Positions 8,082-16,576 of a stretch of DNA of 64,000 nucleotides are shown here, in pieces. This stretch comes from an uncultured Spirochaetaceae bacterium (GTDB taxonomy: Bacteria > Spirochaetota > Spirochaetia > Sphaerochaetales > Sphaerochaetaceae): assembly GCA_944388955.1 (NCBI GenBank), contig CALXKJ010000005.1, forward strand, positions 81,753 to 145,752, in the 5' to 3' direction. The number at the start of each line of letters is the position of its first letter. Within the stretch, counting starts at the first letter, position 1. The position numbers and the translations under genes are program-made. Under the pieces are notes generated by a model that saw nothing but the letters and a program-made list of their open reading frames with translations, ran no database searches and was not told where the DNA came from.

Positions 8082-9566
8082 TCATATTCGCAGACGGATT
8101 TTCTGGTTTGGTGCTCTTTTACTGCTTTCTGTGTATTCTATCCTTCCCTGAGCCATTAGATTCTTAATCACAGCTCTTAAAGATGATGGTGGCATTTGAT
8201 AGCCTAGCTTACTGGATAATTCAGATACGGAAAGTTTGCCTTCATCCGCAAGCAGCGAGAGAACATCATTCCTAAGCTCAGCATCGGAGCGTCGCCTGCC
8301 ATTCTCCTCTTTTTCCGGAGCAAACCCGGGATGTATCGGGAGAACTACTGAAAAATGACAGCGTTCGTTATCTGAGATAAATACAGGGAAAGGAGAGCCG
8401 TTGCTTTCCATTGCGCTGATAATCTTCGCAATTCCCGTGTTACGGCCTTCTGCCAATCGAAGTTCTTTCAGATAATCCCCAATCCTCCTGTTACGGTATC
8501 GCTGTCCAACTATATGACCATTCTGGAGATCATCATCTGTGATATATCTGTCAGGACCTGGAAAGCTTTTGATTTCAAGACAATCAGGAGTAAGCGTAAC
8601 TGTGATAGGCTCCCTTATTTCATATGACTTATGATAAACAGCATTAACAAGAGCTTCTTCAATAGCAGCATATGGAAAGTTGAAGAATCGTATAGCCTCT
8701 GCTTGGGTATCCAGCTTCATTATCCTTTCTTTTATGACATATCCACGAATGAATTGGAGCGCTGATGTTAGCTGTTTATCCAAAGGCCCCTTGAACACGG
8801 CCTCGGTCATGTTTTCTCCAGAAGGATTAGGTTTATCAACAAAGTCTATCTGCGCATATGGAAAGAAGCGATCCGGACTCTGATTGAAAAACATCAACGC
8901 TATATTCTTTGGCAATCGGTATTCAGCCGGCCCCCCAACGATACCCATCTGCAATGCAATCTCTTCAAGATTATTTTTGAACGTTTTTGCTAATGAGCTG
9001 CCGACATTATTCAGGAACCCTGATACAAGATATGGATCTATATCCTCAAGTTCAGCCTGATTATTGACACGATCATCAAAGGGGATGTTCTCAGATACGG
9101 AAAACAGCTGTTTTTCTTCCGAAGCATTTGCTTTTATCGTATTTGATGCCTTGCGGATATAGTAAGCCTTGTCGGTTTTAGCGTTTTTATAAATACCGAC
9201 AGGACATTTATATGGACGGGCATCTCCTCCAGGAACCCAAAGCACAAGAATATCTTTCCCCTCATATATCTCATGAGAAACAACAGGAACGTACCTCGGT
9301 TCAATCAAATTACACTTGTTCACGATATCTTTGTTGATATCGTCAATTGAATCTCGAAGCAGTCCTTTTACAGGAATTATGGGCTTTCCATTCTGCTCCT
9401 CAACTCCAATTACAATATATCCACCGCCAATATTGTCTATATCATTTGCAAAGGCACAAATAGTATGGATTATTGATTCAGGGTTCCATCCCTCTTTGTA
9501 ATCAATACGTGAACTTTCTACTATTTGCTGTCCTAAAAGCTTTCCCACACTGATTGGCAACGGCAT
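8082..9566 (-). CDS. AlbA_2/Schlafen-type ATP-binding regulator
   Basis: A 494-residue protein. The N-terminal AlbA_2/Schlafen-like domain (about 10-140; SSRIDYKEGW then GGGYIVIGVEEQNGK) is followed by a central region, a HATPase_c_4-type segment (about 300-410; NAVYHKSYE and GRNTGIAKIISAM) and a C-terminal winged helix (about 430-490; LLADEGKLSVSELSSKLGY). The family is widespread and loosely annotated as transcriptional regulator or RecG-like, and some relatives are in defence islands. The start is set by GGGGAGG 4 nt upstream. A 36-bp hexamer repeat lies just before that ribosome site. The exact function is unknown. Confidence 0.78.
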   Translation of the reverse strand: MPLPISVGKLLGQQIVESSRIDYKEGWNPESIIHTICAFANDIDNIGGGYIVIGVEEQNGKPIIPVKGLLRDSIDDINKDIVNKCNLIEPRYVPVVSHEIYEGKDILVLWVPGGDARPYKCPVGIYKNAKTDKAYYIRKASNTIKANASEEKQLFSVSENIPFDDRVNNQAELEDIDPYLVSGFLNNVGSSLAKTFKNNLEEIALQMGIVGGPAEYRLPKNIALMFFNQSPDRFFPYAQIDFVDKPNPSGENMTEAVFKGPLDKQLTSALQFIRGYVIKERIMKLDTQAEAIRFFNFPYAAIEEALVNAVYHKSYEIREPITVTLTPDCLEIKSFPGPDRYITDDDLQNGHIVGQRYRNRRIGDYLKELRLAEGRNTGIAKIISAMESNGSPFPVFISDNERCHFSVVLPIHPGFAPEKEENGRRRSDAELRNDVLSLLADEGKLSVSELSSKLGYQMPPSSLRAVIKNLMAQGRIEYTESSKRAPNQKIRLRI

Positions 9567-9576
9567 AAGACCTCCC

Positions 9577-9612
9577 CTTACTTTAACTCTTACTTTAACT
9601 TTAACTTTAACT
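9577..9612 (-). repeat. Six-unit hexamer repeat in the 5' region of the AlbA_2 gene
   Basis: On the plus strand six contiguous hexamers read CTTACT, TTAACT, CTTACT, TTAACT, TTAACT, TTAACT. They start at the edge of the GGGGAGG ribosome site of the minus-strand gene and end a few bases below a TATA-rich -10-like element (about 9615-9621). Gain or loss of units would change the leader length. Confidence 0.8.
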
Positions 9613-9823
9613 TTTGTATATACTCCAATTGTCAGTACAAGAGAAACGATTGCTGTTTTTACTTCTATTTAAGTGAAAAGTACATTCGGAGATTCTGGCT
9701 CTTCTCAACTCCACCTGTATTGCAAATAGACTTGAGATCTTTCGGCGTTTGATCAATGATGGCAAGAGTGCAAAATAGATGCAAGCCTAAGAAGGACTTG
9801 CCTAGCATACCCGATTCAGAATT

Positions 9824-10120
9824 ATGACAATAGAAAGAAACATCAATGGAACGAGTATGATTTTCATGCTCACGGAGTCAGAACTTTTCAAAGCATATAA
9901 AGAACAGAAAGAAGAACTATTATCTTCTTTTGCTCTTTCATTTCTTTCTGCATATCCATCGTTCCCTAAACAGAAAGCAGATGATTTCATATCATCATTT
10001 CTACATGAGATAGCGAAAACCGATAGCTCTGAAGAATATGATTGCGCTATGAAAATCCTCATCAGAGATTTTCCTGAGGTTATAGCTTCTGGTATTTCCC
10101 CCGCTCAAGAAATGCAATGA
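9824..10120 (+). CDS. Small hypothetical protein
   Basis: A 98-residue acidic, helix-rich protein with no recognised domain and no transmembrane segment. The stretch FMLTESELFKAYKEQKEELL resembles short hypotheticals found near mobile regions of gut anaerobes. The ribosome site is weak. Its last 41 bases overlap the 3' end of the convergent gene at 10080. An 86-codon reading frame exists on the opposite strand, but its composition is less protein-like. Real but moderate confidence. Confidence 0.45.
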   Translation: MTIERNINGTSMIFMLTESELFKAYKEQKEELLSSFALSFLSAYPSFPKQKADDFISSFLHEIAKTDSSEEYDCAMKILIRDFPEVIASGISPAQEMQ

Positions 10121-10907
10121 CACCGGCATCTCTGAGTTTCTGAAGCTGTTGCCTGATTTTGTCTTTTATAAAGTTGTTGTCGGGATATTTTCCCTTCAGT
10201 TCATCTTTGTATGAATACACATCATCAAGAGTAAAATACTCCTTCGTAATTTTGTTCTTCACAATATCTTCGATATTATCGTACCAAGTGCTCATACGTT
10301 CATGATAACACGGAACAAAGCCTTTCACCGAAGACAGAGGATAAACAACAGCATCTTTCGCGATTACAGATCCTGGATTTATAACAGAGTTGCAGCCGAT
10401 TTCCGCCCTGTCTCCGATGAGAGCTCCAAGCTTCAGCATGCCTGTATCCATTGTATTGTTCTCATAATGTATTCGTACTGGTTTCTTATCGAGACGCACA
10501 TTCGATAGCTTTACGCCTGCTCCGAGATGGGCTTTATAGCCAAGAATGCTATCTCCTACATAGCTGAAGTGCGGGATTTCAGCTTCGTCGAATATGATTG
10601 AATTCTTTATCTCTGAAGAGTTCCCGATTACAGCTTTCTTCCCTATCACGGCATTTCCCCTGATAAATGCTGAGAAACGGATTTCCGCACCTTCACAGAT
10701 GATACAAGGCGGCATGATGCATGTCCCTGAAGAAACAGCAGCACTCTCATGAACCCAGACACCTTCCGTGATTTCCCTGAAACCTGTCTTATCATAGGAT
10801 TCGATGAATTCGGATATATGATTCAATACTTCGTGCGGATAGCCGAATGAGGCTAAGAAATTTCCTGCTATTGAATGCTCCAGTGAGAATAAATCTTTCG
10901 CTTTCAT
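10080..10907 (-). CDS. Left-handed beta-helix protein fused to a DpnI-type winged helix
   Basis: 275 residues from the ATG at 10907, which overlaps the upstream stop by 4 bases (ATGA). Residues about 30-215 are hexapeptide-repeat beta-helix of the sugar-nucleotidyl/acyltransferase type (IRGNAVIGKKAVIGNSSEIK, LGAGVKLSNV, IGDRAEIGCNSVINPGSVIA). The nucleotidyltransferase half of GlmU is absent. The last 60 residues (FTLDDVYSYKDELKGKYPDN, then KDKIRQQLQKLRDAGVIAFL and ERGKY) match the winged-helix tail of DpnI and Dam-replacing restriction enzymes. That join is unusual. The gene is co-transcribed with the esterase above it. The catalytic role is uncertain. Confidence 0.7.
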   Translation of the reverse strand: MKAKDLFSLEHSIAGNFLASFGYPHEVLNHISEFIESYDKTGFREITEGVWVHESAAVSSGTCIMPPCIICEGAEIRFSAFIRGNAVIGKKAVIGNSSEIKNSIIFDEAEIPHFSYVGDSILGYKAHLGAGVKLSNVRLDKKPVRIHYENNTMDTGMLKLGALIGDRAEIGCNSVINPGSVIAKDAVVYPLSSVKGFVPCYHERMSTWYDNIEDIVKNKITKEYFTLDDVYSYKDELKGKYPDNNFIKDKIRQQLQKLRDAGVIAFLERGKYQKL

Positions 10908-11569
10908 ATAATAAACTCCGGTCGTTCTGAAAGCATTGAAAGCGCGTCGAAAATAAGAGAAGCGACCCACTCGGCACCTTCTGGTCTGAGATGCGTATCA
11001 TCCTCGTTTCCTTCTGGATAATTCTCATAAAGACCAGGACCGAAATTCATGAAATAGTCTTTTGATTCCTCTTCGCCACGGGCCATTATGCCAATCATTG
11101 TGGGTATTGTCATATCAATGCAATCCACAGAGGCATCATGCGCCGCAGCTTTCATAGCCGCAGGCCAATCTCCATGCGTATCAACAAGAAGACCATCTTC
11201 AAATCTGCGCCGAGCTATTGACGTTATGAAGATTGCCCTAACACCCTTTTTCCTGAACTCTTCAGCCATGTAGATGAGATTCACGCGATAAGCATGCCAG
11301 GCATCTGCGCCTCGTCCCTCTTTCACTTTCTCGTCGTTATGTCCGAACTGGATAATAACAGCATCTCCAGATACTGCATCTTCAAGCGCTTTATGAAATT
11401 CTCCGTTCTCGAGTATCTCTCTGGTAGAACGTCCGTTTATGGCTCTGTTATCGAGAATCCAACCGGGTTTGAGATATTTCCAGAAAACCTCTCCCCATCC
11501 CGTCTCAGGCCTTGCGGATGCTGTTTTGATAGCACATGTCGAATCACCGAGAAGAAAAAGACGCGGCAT
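10904..11569 (-). CDS. SGNH-hydrolase, rhamnogalacturonan acetylesterase-like
   Basis: A 221-residue GDSL/SGNH esterase. Block I is LFLLGDSTCA (nucleophile Ser about residue 9), followed by NRAINGRSTREI, then IIQFGHNDEK, and the catalytic DDTHLRPEGAEW near the C-terminus. This pattern is typical of rhamnogalacturonan acetylesterases (RhgT/YesT), which remove acetyl groups from pectin fragments. No signal peptide is seen, so it would act on imported oligomers. The start at 11569 is fixed by AGGAGA at 11575-11580. It lies in a minus-strand run below kdgK, which fits a pectin catabolic cluster. Confidence 0.82.
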   Translation of the reverse strand: MPRLFLLGDSTCAIKTASARPETGWGEVFWKYLKPGWILDNRAINGRSTREILENGEFHKALEDAVSGDAVIIQFGHNDEKVKEGRGADAWHAYRVNLIYMAEEFRKKGVRAIFITSIARRRFEDGLLVDTHGDWPAAMKAAAHDASVDCIDMTIPTMIGIMARGEEESKDYFMNFGPGLYENYPEGNEDDTHLRPEGAEWVASLIFDALSMLSERPEFII

Positions 11570-11586
11570 AACATCTCCTAAAGAAA

Positions 11587-11606
11587 CAGCGTGCCGAAGC
11601 ACGCTG
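11587..11606 (-). terminator. Hairpin with UUCG loop between kdgK and the esterase
   Basis: On the minus strand CAGCGTGC, TTCG, GCACGCTG forms an 8-bp stem with a stable tetraloop, followed by TTTCTTT. It is a likely terminator or attenuator after kdgK, giving reduced transcription into the esterase gene. Confidence 0.65.
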
Positions 11607-11626
11607 CATGTTGATTGCAATTCAGA

Positions 11627-12661
11627 TCAGCGCTGAACGCGTCCAGAGCCATCTCCCTCACAGAGAGCCTTGACTTCGTTAAGGCGTGTAAGGTTGAAGT
11701 CGCCGCTGATAGAGTGCTTAAGGCAGGATGAAGCAACTGCGAAATTGATTGCATACTGCTCATCATCGAAGTGAGAAAGAGCATAGATGATACCAGCTGC
11801 GAAGGAGTCACCGCCGCCGACTCTGTCGACAATATCGGTAATCTCATAATGTCTTGAAAGATAGAAACCTGTCTTTCCGGAAAGTGCTGCTGACCAGCCA
11901 TTGTGATCTGCGCTCTTTGACTCACGAAGAGTAATTGCGACAACAGACACGTTCGGGAACTGCTCCTTAACCTTTGCTGCAAGCTCCTCATATACCTTTG
12001 TATCAAGCTCGCCCTTTGTAACATCGCTGTCAGCTTCAATTCCGAGGCACTTCTGGATATCCTCCTCGTTAGCTATAACGACATCAGCATACTTAACAAG
12101 CTCTCTCATCACCTCTGGAGCCTTCTTTCCATAATTCCAGAGCTTCTTGCGGTAGTTAAGGTCGATGGAAACTGTAGCGCCAGCCTTCTTTGCAGCCTTC
12201 ATAGCAGCAAGAGCACAGTCTGCAGCACCCTGGCTGATAGCCGGTGTGATACCTGTTGTATGGAACCATGTAGCGCCATTGAGGATAGCATCAAAATCAA
12301 AATCTGCAGGAACTGCATTAGCGATAGCGGAATCCGCGCGGTCATATACAACGAGAGAAGGTCTCTGGTTTGCGCCTGTCTCAAGGAAGTAGATACCGAG
12401 TCTGCTGCCCTTTACCTTGTTGATAGCGGATGTATCAACACCATACTTCATGAGCTCACGCTCTGCAGCCTCACCAACAGCGTTGTCAGGAAGAGCTGTC
12501 ACGAACACAGCCTTCTCGCCGAAGATTGAAAGAGATACTGCTACATTTGCCTCACCACCACCGAATGTTGCTTCAAGAGAAGGTGTCTGGAAAAGACGAT
12601 AGAGCTCCTGGCTTCTGAGGCGGAGCATGATTTCACCGAAAGTTACGTATTTATTGGACAT
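11627..12661 (-). CDS. kdgK: 2-keto-3-deoxygluconate kinase
   Basis: PfkB-family sugar kinase of 344 residues that phosphorylates KDG to KDPG. The N-terminus MSNKYVTFGEIMLRL and the FGGGEANVAVSLSIFG segment match KDG kinases, and the C-terminal RVGGGDSFAAGIIYAL carries the catalytic Asp and anion hole. AGGAGG precedes the ATG. It is transcribed divergently from eda, the next enzyme in the pathway, across a shared operator region. A fructokinase assignment is possible, but the pairing with eda argues for KdgK. Confidence 0.88.
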   Translation of the reverse strand: MSNKYVTFGEIMLRLRSQELYRLFQTPSLEATFGGGEANVAVSLSIFGEKAVFVTALPDNAVGEAAERELMKYGVDTSAINKVKGSRLGIYFLETGANQRPSLVVYDRADSAIANAVPADFDFDAILNGATWFHTTGITPAISQGAADCALAAMKAAKKAGATVSIDLNYRKKLWNYGKKAPEVMRELVKYADVVIANEEDIQKCLGIEADSDVTKGELDTKVYEELAAKVKEQFPNVSVVAITLRESKSADHNGWSAALSGKTGFYLSRHYEITDIVDRVGGGDSFAAGIIYALSHFDDEQYAINFAVASSCLKHSISGDFNLTRLNEVKALCEGDGSGRVQR

Positions 12662-12716
12662 AAAACCTCCTAATCAGTTCCCTGATTGTTTGTTTTCCGA
12701 TTTTGAATGTAGACTC

Positions 12717-12745
12717 ATTGTAATGTCAGTGAATGGCACGGTCAA
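12717..12745 (-). promoter_or_regulatory. kdgK promoter
   Basis: On the minus strand TTGACC (12745-12740) and TACAAT (12722-12717) are separated by exactly 17 bp. They lie about 55 bp above the kdgK start. Confidence 0.75.
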
Positions 12746-12752
12746 GTTTGAG

Positions 12753-12769
12753 ATGGAACATTGTTCCAT
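12753..12769. promoter_or_regulatory. KdgR-like palindromic operator between kdgK and eda
   Basis: ATGGAACATTGTTCCAT has perfect 7-bp arms and closely resembles the enterobacterial KdgR box (core TGAAACATTGTTTCA). It covers the eda -35 (TTCCAT, 12764-12769) and sits 7 bp from the kdgK -35. One IclR-type protein bound here could repress both promoters. The IclR gene at 60-845 is a candidate. Confidence 0.7.
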
Positions 12770-12792
12770 TTCCGCCCATGCTGTGGTACAAT
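12764..12792 (+). promoter_or_regulatory. eda promoter
   Basis: TTCCAT (12764-12769), a 17-bp spacer, then TACAAT (12787-12792). The ribosome site GGGAG at 12811-12815 and the ATG at 12822 follow. The -35 is inside the palindromic operator. Confidence 0.65.
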
Positions 12793-12821
12793 TCAGGAAG
12801 ACTCTAAAAAGGGAGATCACT

Positions 12822-13784
12822 ATGACAAAAGAAGAACTTTTCACAACGTTTCATGACATCGGTCTTGTACCAGTAGTCAAGATCGAGGATGCAGAGAAGG
12901 CAGTACCACTTGCAAAGGCACTCATCGATGGAGGAATTCCTTGCGCCGAAGTCACATTCCGCACAGATGCGGCAGAAGAGGCTATCAGGAAAATCAGCCA
13001 GGCATATCCTGAGATGCTCGTTGGAGCTGGAACTGTAATCAATCCACAGCTTGCTGAGAAAGCTGTCGCCGCAGGTGCTAAGTTCATCGTTTCCGCAGGT
13101 CTTAACCCAGAGACTGTTAAGTGGTGTATCTCACACAATGTTCCTGTAACACCTGGTGTATGCACACCTTCTGAAATCGAGCAGGGAATTGCACTTGGCC
13201 TTGACGTACTCAAGTTCTTCCCAGCTGAGGCTTCTGGCGGAGTCGCAATGCTCAAGGACTTTGCAGGTCCGTTCTCGAAGATCAAATTCATGACAACCGG
13301 CGGAATCAACCCGAATAACGTTCAGGATTATGCCAAGACACCTAATGTGCTTGCTATCGGTGGTTCATGGATGGTAAAGCCAGATCTCATCAATAACTGC
13401 AAGTGGGACGAGATCACAGAGCTCTGCAAAGAAGCAAGAGTGAAGATTCAGGGACTGACACTTGCTCATGTAGGAATCAACCTCCCGGATCCGGAAGCTG
13501 CCGCAAAGGTTGCTGACGAGTTCGCCAAGTTCGGCATGGAAATCAAGAACGGCAATTCCTCCATCTTCATGAACAAGGAAATCGAGGTCATGAAGAAGAA
13601 TTATCTCGGCACAAACGGTCACCTTGCATTCAGATGCTTCGATATCGAGAGAACGCTCTACTTCCTCAAGGACAAGGGCTTCACGGTAAACGAGTCGACA
13701 ATCGCACGCGATGCGAATGGCAAAATCAAGGTATGTTACCTTAACGAGGAAATCGGCGGTTTCGCAGTCCACCTTGTAAAATAA
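12822..13784 (+). CDS. eda: KDPG/KHG aldolase with C-terminal VOC-like domain
   Basis: A 320-residue protein. Residues 1-210 form a class I KDPG aldolase, which splits KDPG to pyruvate and glyceraldehyde-3-phosphate. The Schiff-base lysine is in DVLKFFPAEASGG (about 127-139), with CAEVTFRT and GAGTVINP also conserved. Residues about 215-320 (LAHVGINLPDPEAA, NGHLAFRCFDIERTLYFLKD, GGFAVHLVK) look like a VOC/glyoxalase-type domain of unknown ligand. Ordinary Eda is about 210 residues, so this is the fused form. The start at 12822 is set by GGGAG and by the promoter position. Confidence 0.9.
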   Translation: MTKEELFTTFHDIGLVPVVKIEDAEKAVPLAKALIDGGIPCAEVTFRTDAAEEAIRKISQAYPEMLVGAGTVINPQLAEKAVAAGAKFIVSAGLNPETVKWCISHNVPVTPGVCTPSEIEQGIALGLDVLKFFPAEASGGVAMLKDFAGPFSKIKFMTTGGINPNNVQDYAKTPNVLAIGGSWMVKPDLINNCKWDEITELCKEARVKIQGLTLAHVGINLPDPEAAAKVADEFAKFGMEIKNGNSSIFMNKEIEVMKKNYLGTNGHLAFRCFDIERTLYFLKDKGFTVNESTIARDANGKIKVCYLNEEIGGFAVHLVK

Positions 13785-13811
13785 AAATAAAGCTCTAAAA
13801 CCAAGCTCACG

Positions 13812-13839
13812 CTCCCGGGATGCAGATTCCGGGAGTTTT
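13812..13839 (+). terminator. eda terminator
   Basis: CTCCCGG and CCGGGAG form a 7-bp stem with a 10-nt loop, followed by TTTT. Confidence 0.85.
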
Positions 13840-13898
13840 GTTTCGCACTTTACATGATTTTCCTTTTATTCATACATCTTTTGAGGTATCTTCAGATT

Positions 13899-14774
13899 AT
13901 GCCAGAAGTAGGATATAGAGCACACGATTTCGGTTCATTCGGCTCCGCTGCCGAGCTCGGCGAGAGGATTGAGAGCATAAGAAAAGGATGTATTCAGCTT
14001 GCCCTGAATAAAGTCATCCCATCGGCAAAGCCCTGGGAGGAATGGGACGAGGAATACATATCAGGGATAAGAGATGACCTTCTTAAGCACGGTGTCTGGG
14101 TTGCCATGATAGGCTGTTACATCAACCCCGTGCATCCTGTTAAGGAAGCTAGGGACTTGGAAGTGAAGCGTTTCGAGACATCCCTCAAGCTCGCAAAAGC
14201 TTTCGGTTGCCCATATGTAGGCACAGAAACCGGAACACAGAATCCTGATGGTGGTTATTCCGTCTATACTTCAGATCCGAGGTTCATGGATGTCTTCTAC
14301 GAAAGCCTCGACAGGATGCTTGAGGCCGCGGAGAAATATGATTCATATGTCGCTATTGAAGCTGTCGCGAGAAACCACACCATGTCAACTATAGAGAGAA
14401 TGCATGACATGCTTGACAAATACCCGACAAAACGCCTCCGCGTAATCTTCGATCCAGTCAATCTTCTTCCCTACTGTGGAATAAAGGAAAAAGATGGAGT
14501 GACGCTGAAAGTCCCATCTGAAGATGCTGAGCATCGTTTCGTCTCGGAAGCTCTCGATGTATACGGTACAAGACTTGCCGCTATACATTGCAAGGATTAT
14601 GTGATTGATGACAATGGCTTCAAGCATGGGGATATCCCGGCACTCACAGGCATATTCAGGTGGAAGGCTTTTGCCGAGGAGCTCAGAAGGAGGAATATCG
14701 ATGTCCCATGGCTCCTCGAAAATCACAATCCGCTTACTGTCAAAGAGACTGCCGACACGATAGCAGCATACTGA
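13899..14774 (+). CDS. Sugar phosphate isomerase/epimerase (AP_endonuc_2 TIM barrel)
   Basis: A 291-residue TIM-barrel protein of the xylose-isomerase-like group. Metal-site style motifs are visible: YVAIEAVARNH (about 148-158), VIFDPVNLLPY (about 182-192), AIHCKDYVI and WLLENHNP near the end. Members interconvert sugars or sugar acids, and the exact substrate cannot be told. The start is at 13899. No good ribosome site is seen, and a -10-like TATCTT ends 6 nt before the ATG, which suggests a leaderless message. It converges on the thymidine kinase gene with no gap. Confidence 0.82.
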   Translation: MPEVGYRAHDFGSFGSAAELGERIESIRKGCIQLALNKVIPSAKPWEEWDEEYISGIRDDLLKHGVWVAMIGCYINPVHPVKEARDLEVKRFETSLKLAKAFGCPYVGTETGTQNPDGGYSVYTSDPRFMDVFYESLDRMLEAAEKYDSYVAIEAVARNHTMSTIERMHDMLDKYPTKRLRVIFDPVNLLPYCGIKEKDGVTLKVPSEDAEHRFVSEALDVYGTRLAAIHCKDYVIDDNGFKHGDIPALTGIFRWKAFAEELRRRNIDVPWLLENHNPLTVKETADTIAAY

Positions 14775-15917
14775 TCAGAGAAGATAAGGCTGGGAAAACG
14801 ACACAGGATGCCTGTTCTCCTGAAGCACCTTCTCAAGGTATTCGGTATCAAGGCTGAGGTCAGAGACAATCTTCACGAGAAGCGCTTCACCTATGAGATT
14901 CTGCTCGCAGAAAAGATAGCTGAGCGCTTTTTCCGCTATGTGACCTGGCAGAATAGAATTCATGTAGATATCACTATCATCAGAGTCCCCATAACGCTTT
15001 ATGAGATTATCATAGAGAGCTGATGTTTCAGGTCTTTCATTGAGCGCCTGCAGTTCTTTTATAAGAGGCTCCGCGTTTCCTCTTCCAGCCTCTTCGCCAA
15101 GAGGTTTCAGCGTGAAGAATGTGTATTCCTTTCCGGGGAGGAAATGATGACGCTCACATCGCGCAGCATAATTCGGCTCAAGACTGCTGTTCTTGATTTT
15201 ATCTCCGCCAACAACGATAAGCGGATCGAAATAAAGCGCCGGGCACTCTCTGTCATCTATCTGGTAATACCTATACGTGTAGAAAGCGGAAGACATGCAA
15301 TCGGGATGCTCACAGTAGGCGGTGAGAGGAATCACATCTGTTGCTATATCAAGCATAAGACGTGCTGTGGAATTGAAGAATTCGCGTCGGAAATTGAGTA
15401 TCAGAGTCGGAAAGACAAACATGCATCCGCGCTCGATAGACAGATTTCTGGCGACATACGCAAGCCGCTCATCGAAGAATGAGGCCTCATCGATTATATA
15501 AGTCCCCACATCAGGATTATCTCTCACGACTTCCTCGAAACCGAATGAGTCCCTGATTCTCGCAATATTCTTTCCGCATCTGACATATCCCGAACGGAAA
15601 GCAAGCGCATCTTCCGGATACTCAGTGAATCTCACGCCATCGATTTCAGAGCGGATAAAGAAAATCTTACGTCTATCAACAGCACCTGTTGATGTCATAG
15701 CGCCGACAACAGAGCTCTTCTTCTGAGCAACTGACGCATCACGCCATACACGGGCAGCGAATTCTGTCTTGCCAGAGCCCATAGGCCCTATGAGGAGAAC
15801 ACGCCGTCCCGGTACAGTGAAATCGAAATGAGTGAATGTCTCATGCACATCCAGCGTAGGAAAGCCCAGGGATTTGAGAAAATCAGCTCCGGGAGTGTTA
15901 TTTATTATCTCAGGCAT
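14775..15917 (-). CDS. Thymidine kinase-like protein, extended
   Basis: The core resembles type II thymidine kinase: P-loop [10 protein letters not shown] (about 43-52), a catalytic region [10 protein letters not shown] (about 146-155), and a lasso/zinc-type C-terminal part with CEHPDC, a YDP segment and ARCERHH. Normal Tdk is about 190-230 residues. This protein has 380, with about 40 extra at the N-terminus and over 100 at the C-terminus. It overlaps deoC by 8 bases, so the two are coupled, consistent with deoxynucleoside salvage. The extra region has no recognised motif. Confidence 0.75.
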   Translation of the reverse strand: MPEIINNTPGADFLKSLGFPTLDVHETFTHFDFTVPGRRVLLIGPMGSGKTEFAARVWRDASVAQKKSSVVGAMTSTGAVDRRKIFFIRSEIDGVRFTEYPEDALAFRSGYVRCGKNIARIRDSFGFEEVVRDNPDVGTYIIDEASFFDERLAYVARNLSIERGCMFVFPTLILNFRREFFNSTARLMLDIATDVIPLTAYCEHPDCMSSAFYTYRYYQIDDRECPALYFDPLIVVGGDKIKNSSLEPNYAARCERHHFLPGKEYTFFTLKPLGEEAGRGNAEPLIKELQALNERPETSALYDNLIKRYGDSDDSDIYMNSILPGHIAEKALSYLFCEQNLIGEALLVKIVSDLSLDTEYLEKVLQENRHPVSFSQPYLL

Positions 15918-16560
15918 TCTCTTCCTTCACTATAGCGATACCAGCGCTAGCTCCGATACGATTCGCGCCTGCATCAATCATGGCTTTCGCCTTCTTGTAG
16001 TCCCTTATGCCTCCAGAAGCCTTGACGCCAAGCTTATCACCGACAACGCTTCTCATCAAAGCAACATCATGCTCAGTCGCGCCACCTGTGGAGAAGCCTG
16101 TGCTTGTCTTGACGAAATCAGCACCGGCTTCCGCTGAAAGCTCACATGCTGTTCTCTTCTCGTCATCCGAAAGGAGGCATGTCTCGATGATAACTTTCAG
16201 CACCTTACCTTCCGTAGCTTTCCTCACAGCCTTTATATCTTCAAGCACCTCACTTGTCATACCTGACTTGAGATACCCGATATTGATTACCATATCTATC
16301 TCGTCGGCACCATCAGCGACAGCTTTTTCTGCCTCATATGCCTTTGATTCAGTATCCATCGCACCAAGAGGGAATCCAACAACAGTACATACCGCAACAT
16401 CACTCCCGGAAAGAATCTCAGATGCCAGCTTTACCCAGCAAGAGTTGACACAAACTGATGCGAAATGATACTCAAGAGCCTCTTTGCAAAGCTTTTCGAT
16501 TTTCTCCTTTGTGGCCTCCGCCGCCAGTAATGTATGATCTATGAAACGCTGAATAGCCAT
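15910..16560 (-). CDS. deoC: Deoxyribose-phosphate aldolase
   Basis: A 216-residue class I aldolase that cleaves 2-deoxyribose-5-phosphate to acetaldehyde and glyceraldehyde-3-phosphate. Diagnostic stretches are [39 protein letters not shown] and the Schiff-base lysine in [11 protein letters not shown]. The length is normal. The start at 16560 is chosen for the GGAGG-type site just upstream; an in-frame upstream extension is unlikely. It lies upstream of the thymidine kinase-like gene in the same operon. Confidence 0.95.
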   Translation of the reverse strand: MAIQRFIDHTLLAAEATKEKIEKLCKEALEYHFASVCVNSCWVKLASEILSGSDVAVCTVVGFPLGAMDTESKAYEAEKAVADGADEIDMVINIGYLKSGMTSEVLEDIKAVRKATEGKVLKVIIETCLLSDDEKRTACELSAEAGADFVKTSTGFSTGGATEHDVALMRSVVGDKLGVKASGGIRDYKKAKAMIDAGANRIGASAGIAIVKEENA

Positions 16561-16576
16561 ATTCACTCCTCCCTCA

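Noticed and set aside
9802..10062. 86-codon minus-strand frame
   Set aside because: Cysteine- and serine-rich with no ribosome site; the plus-strand 98-residue frame over the same DNA is more protein-like.
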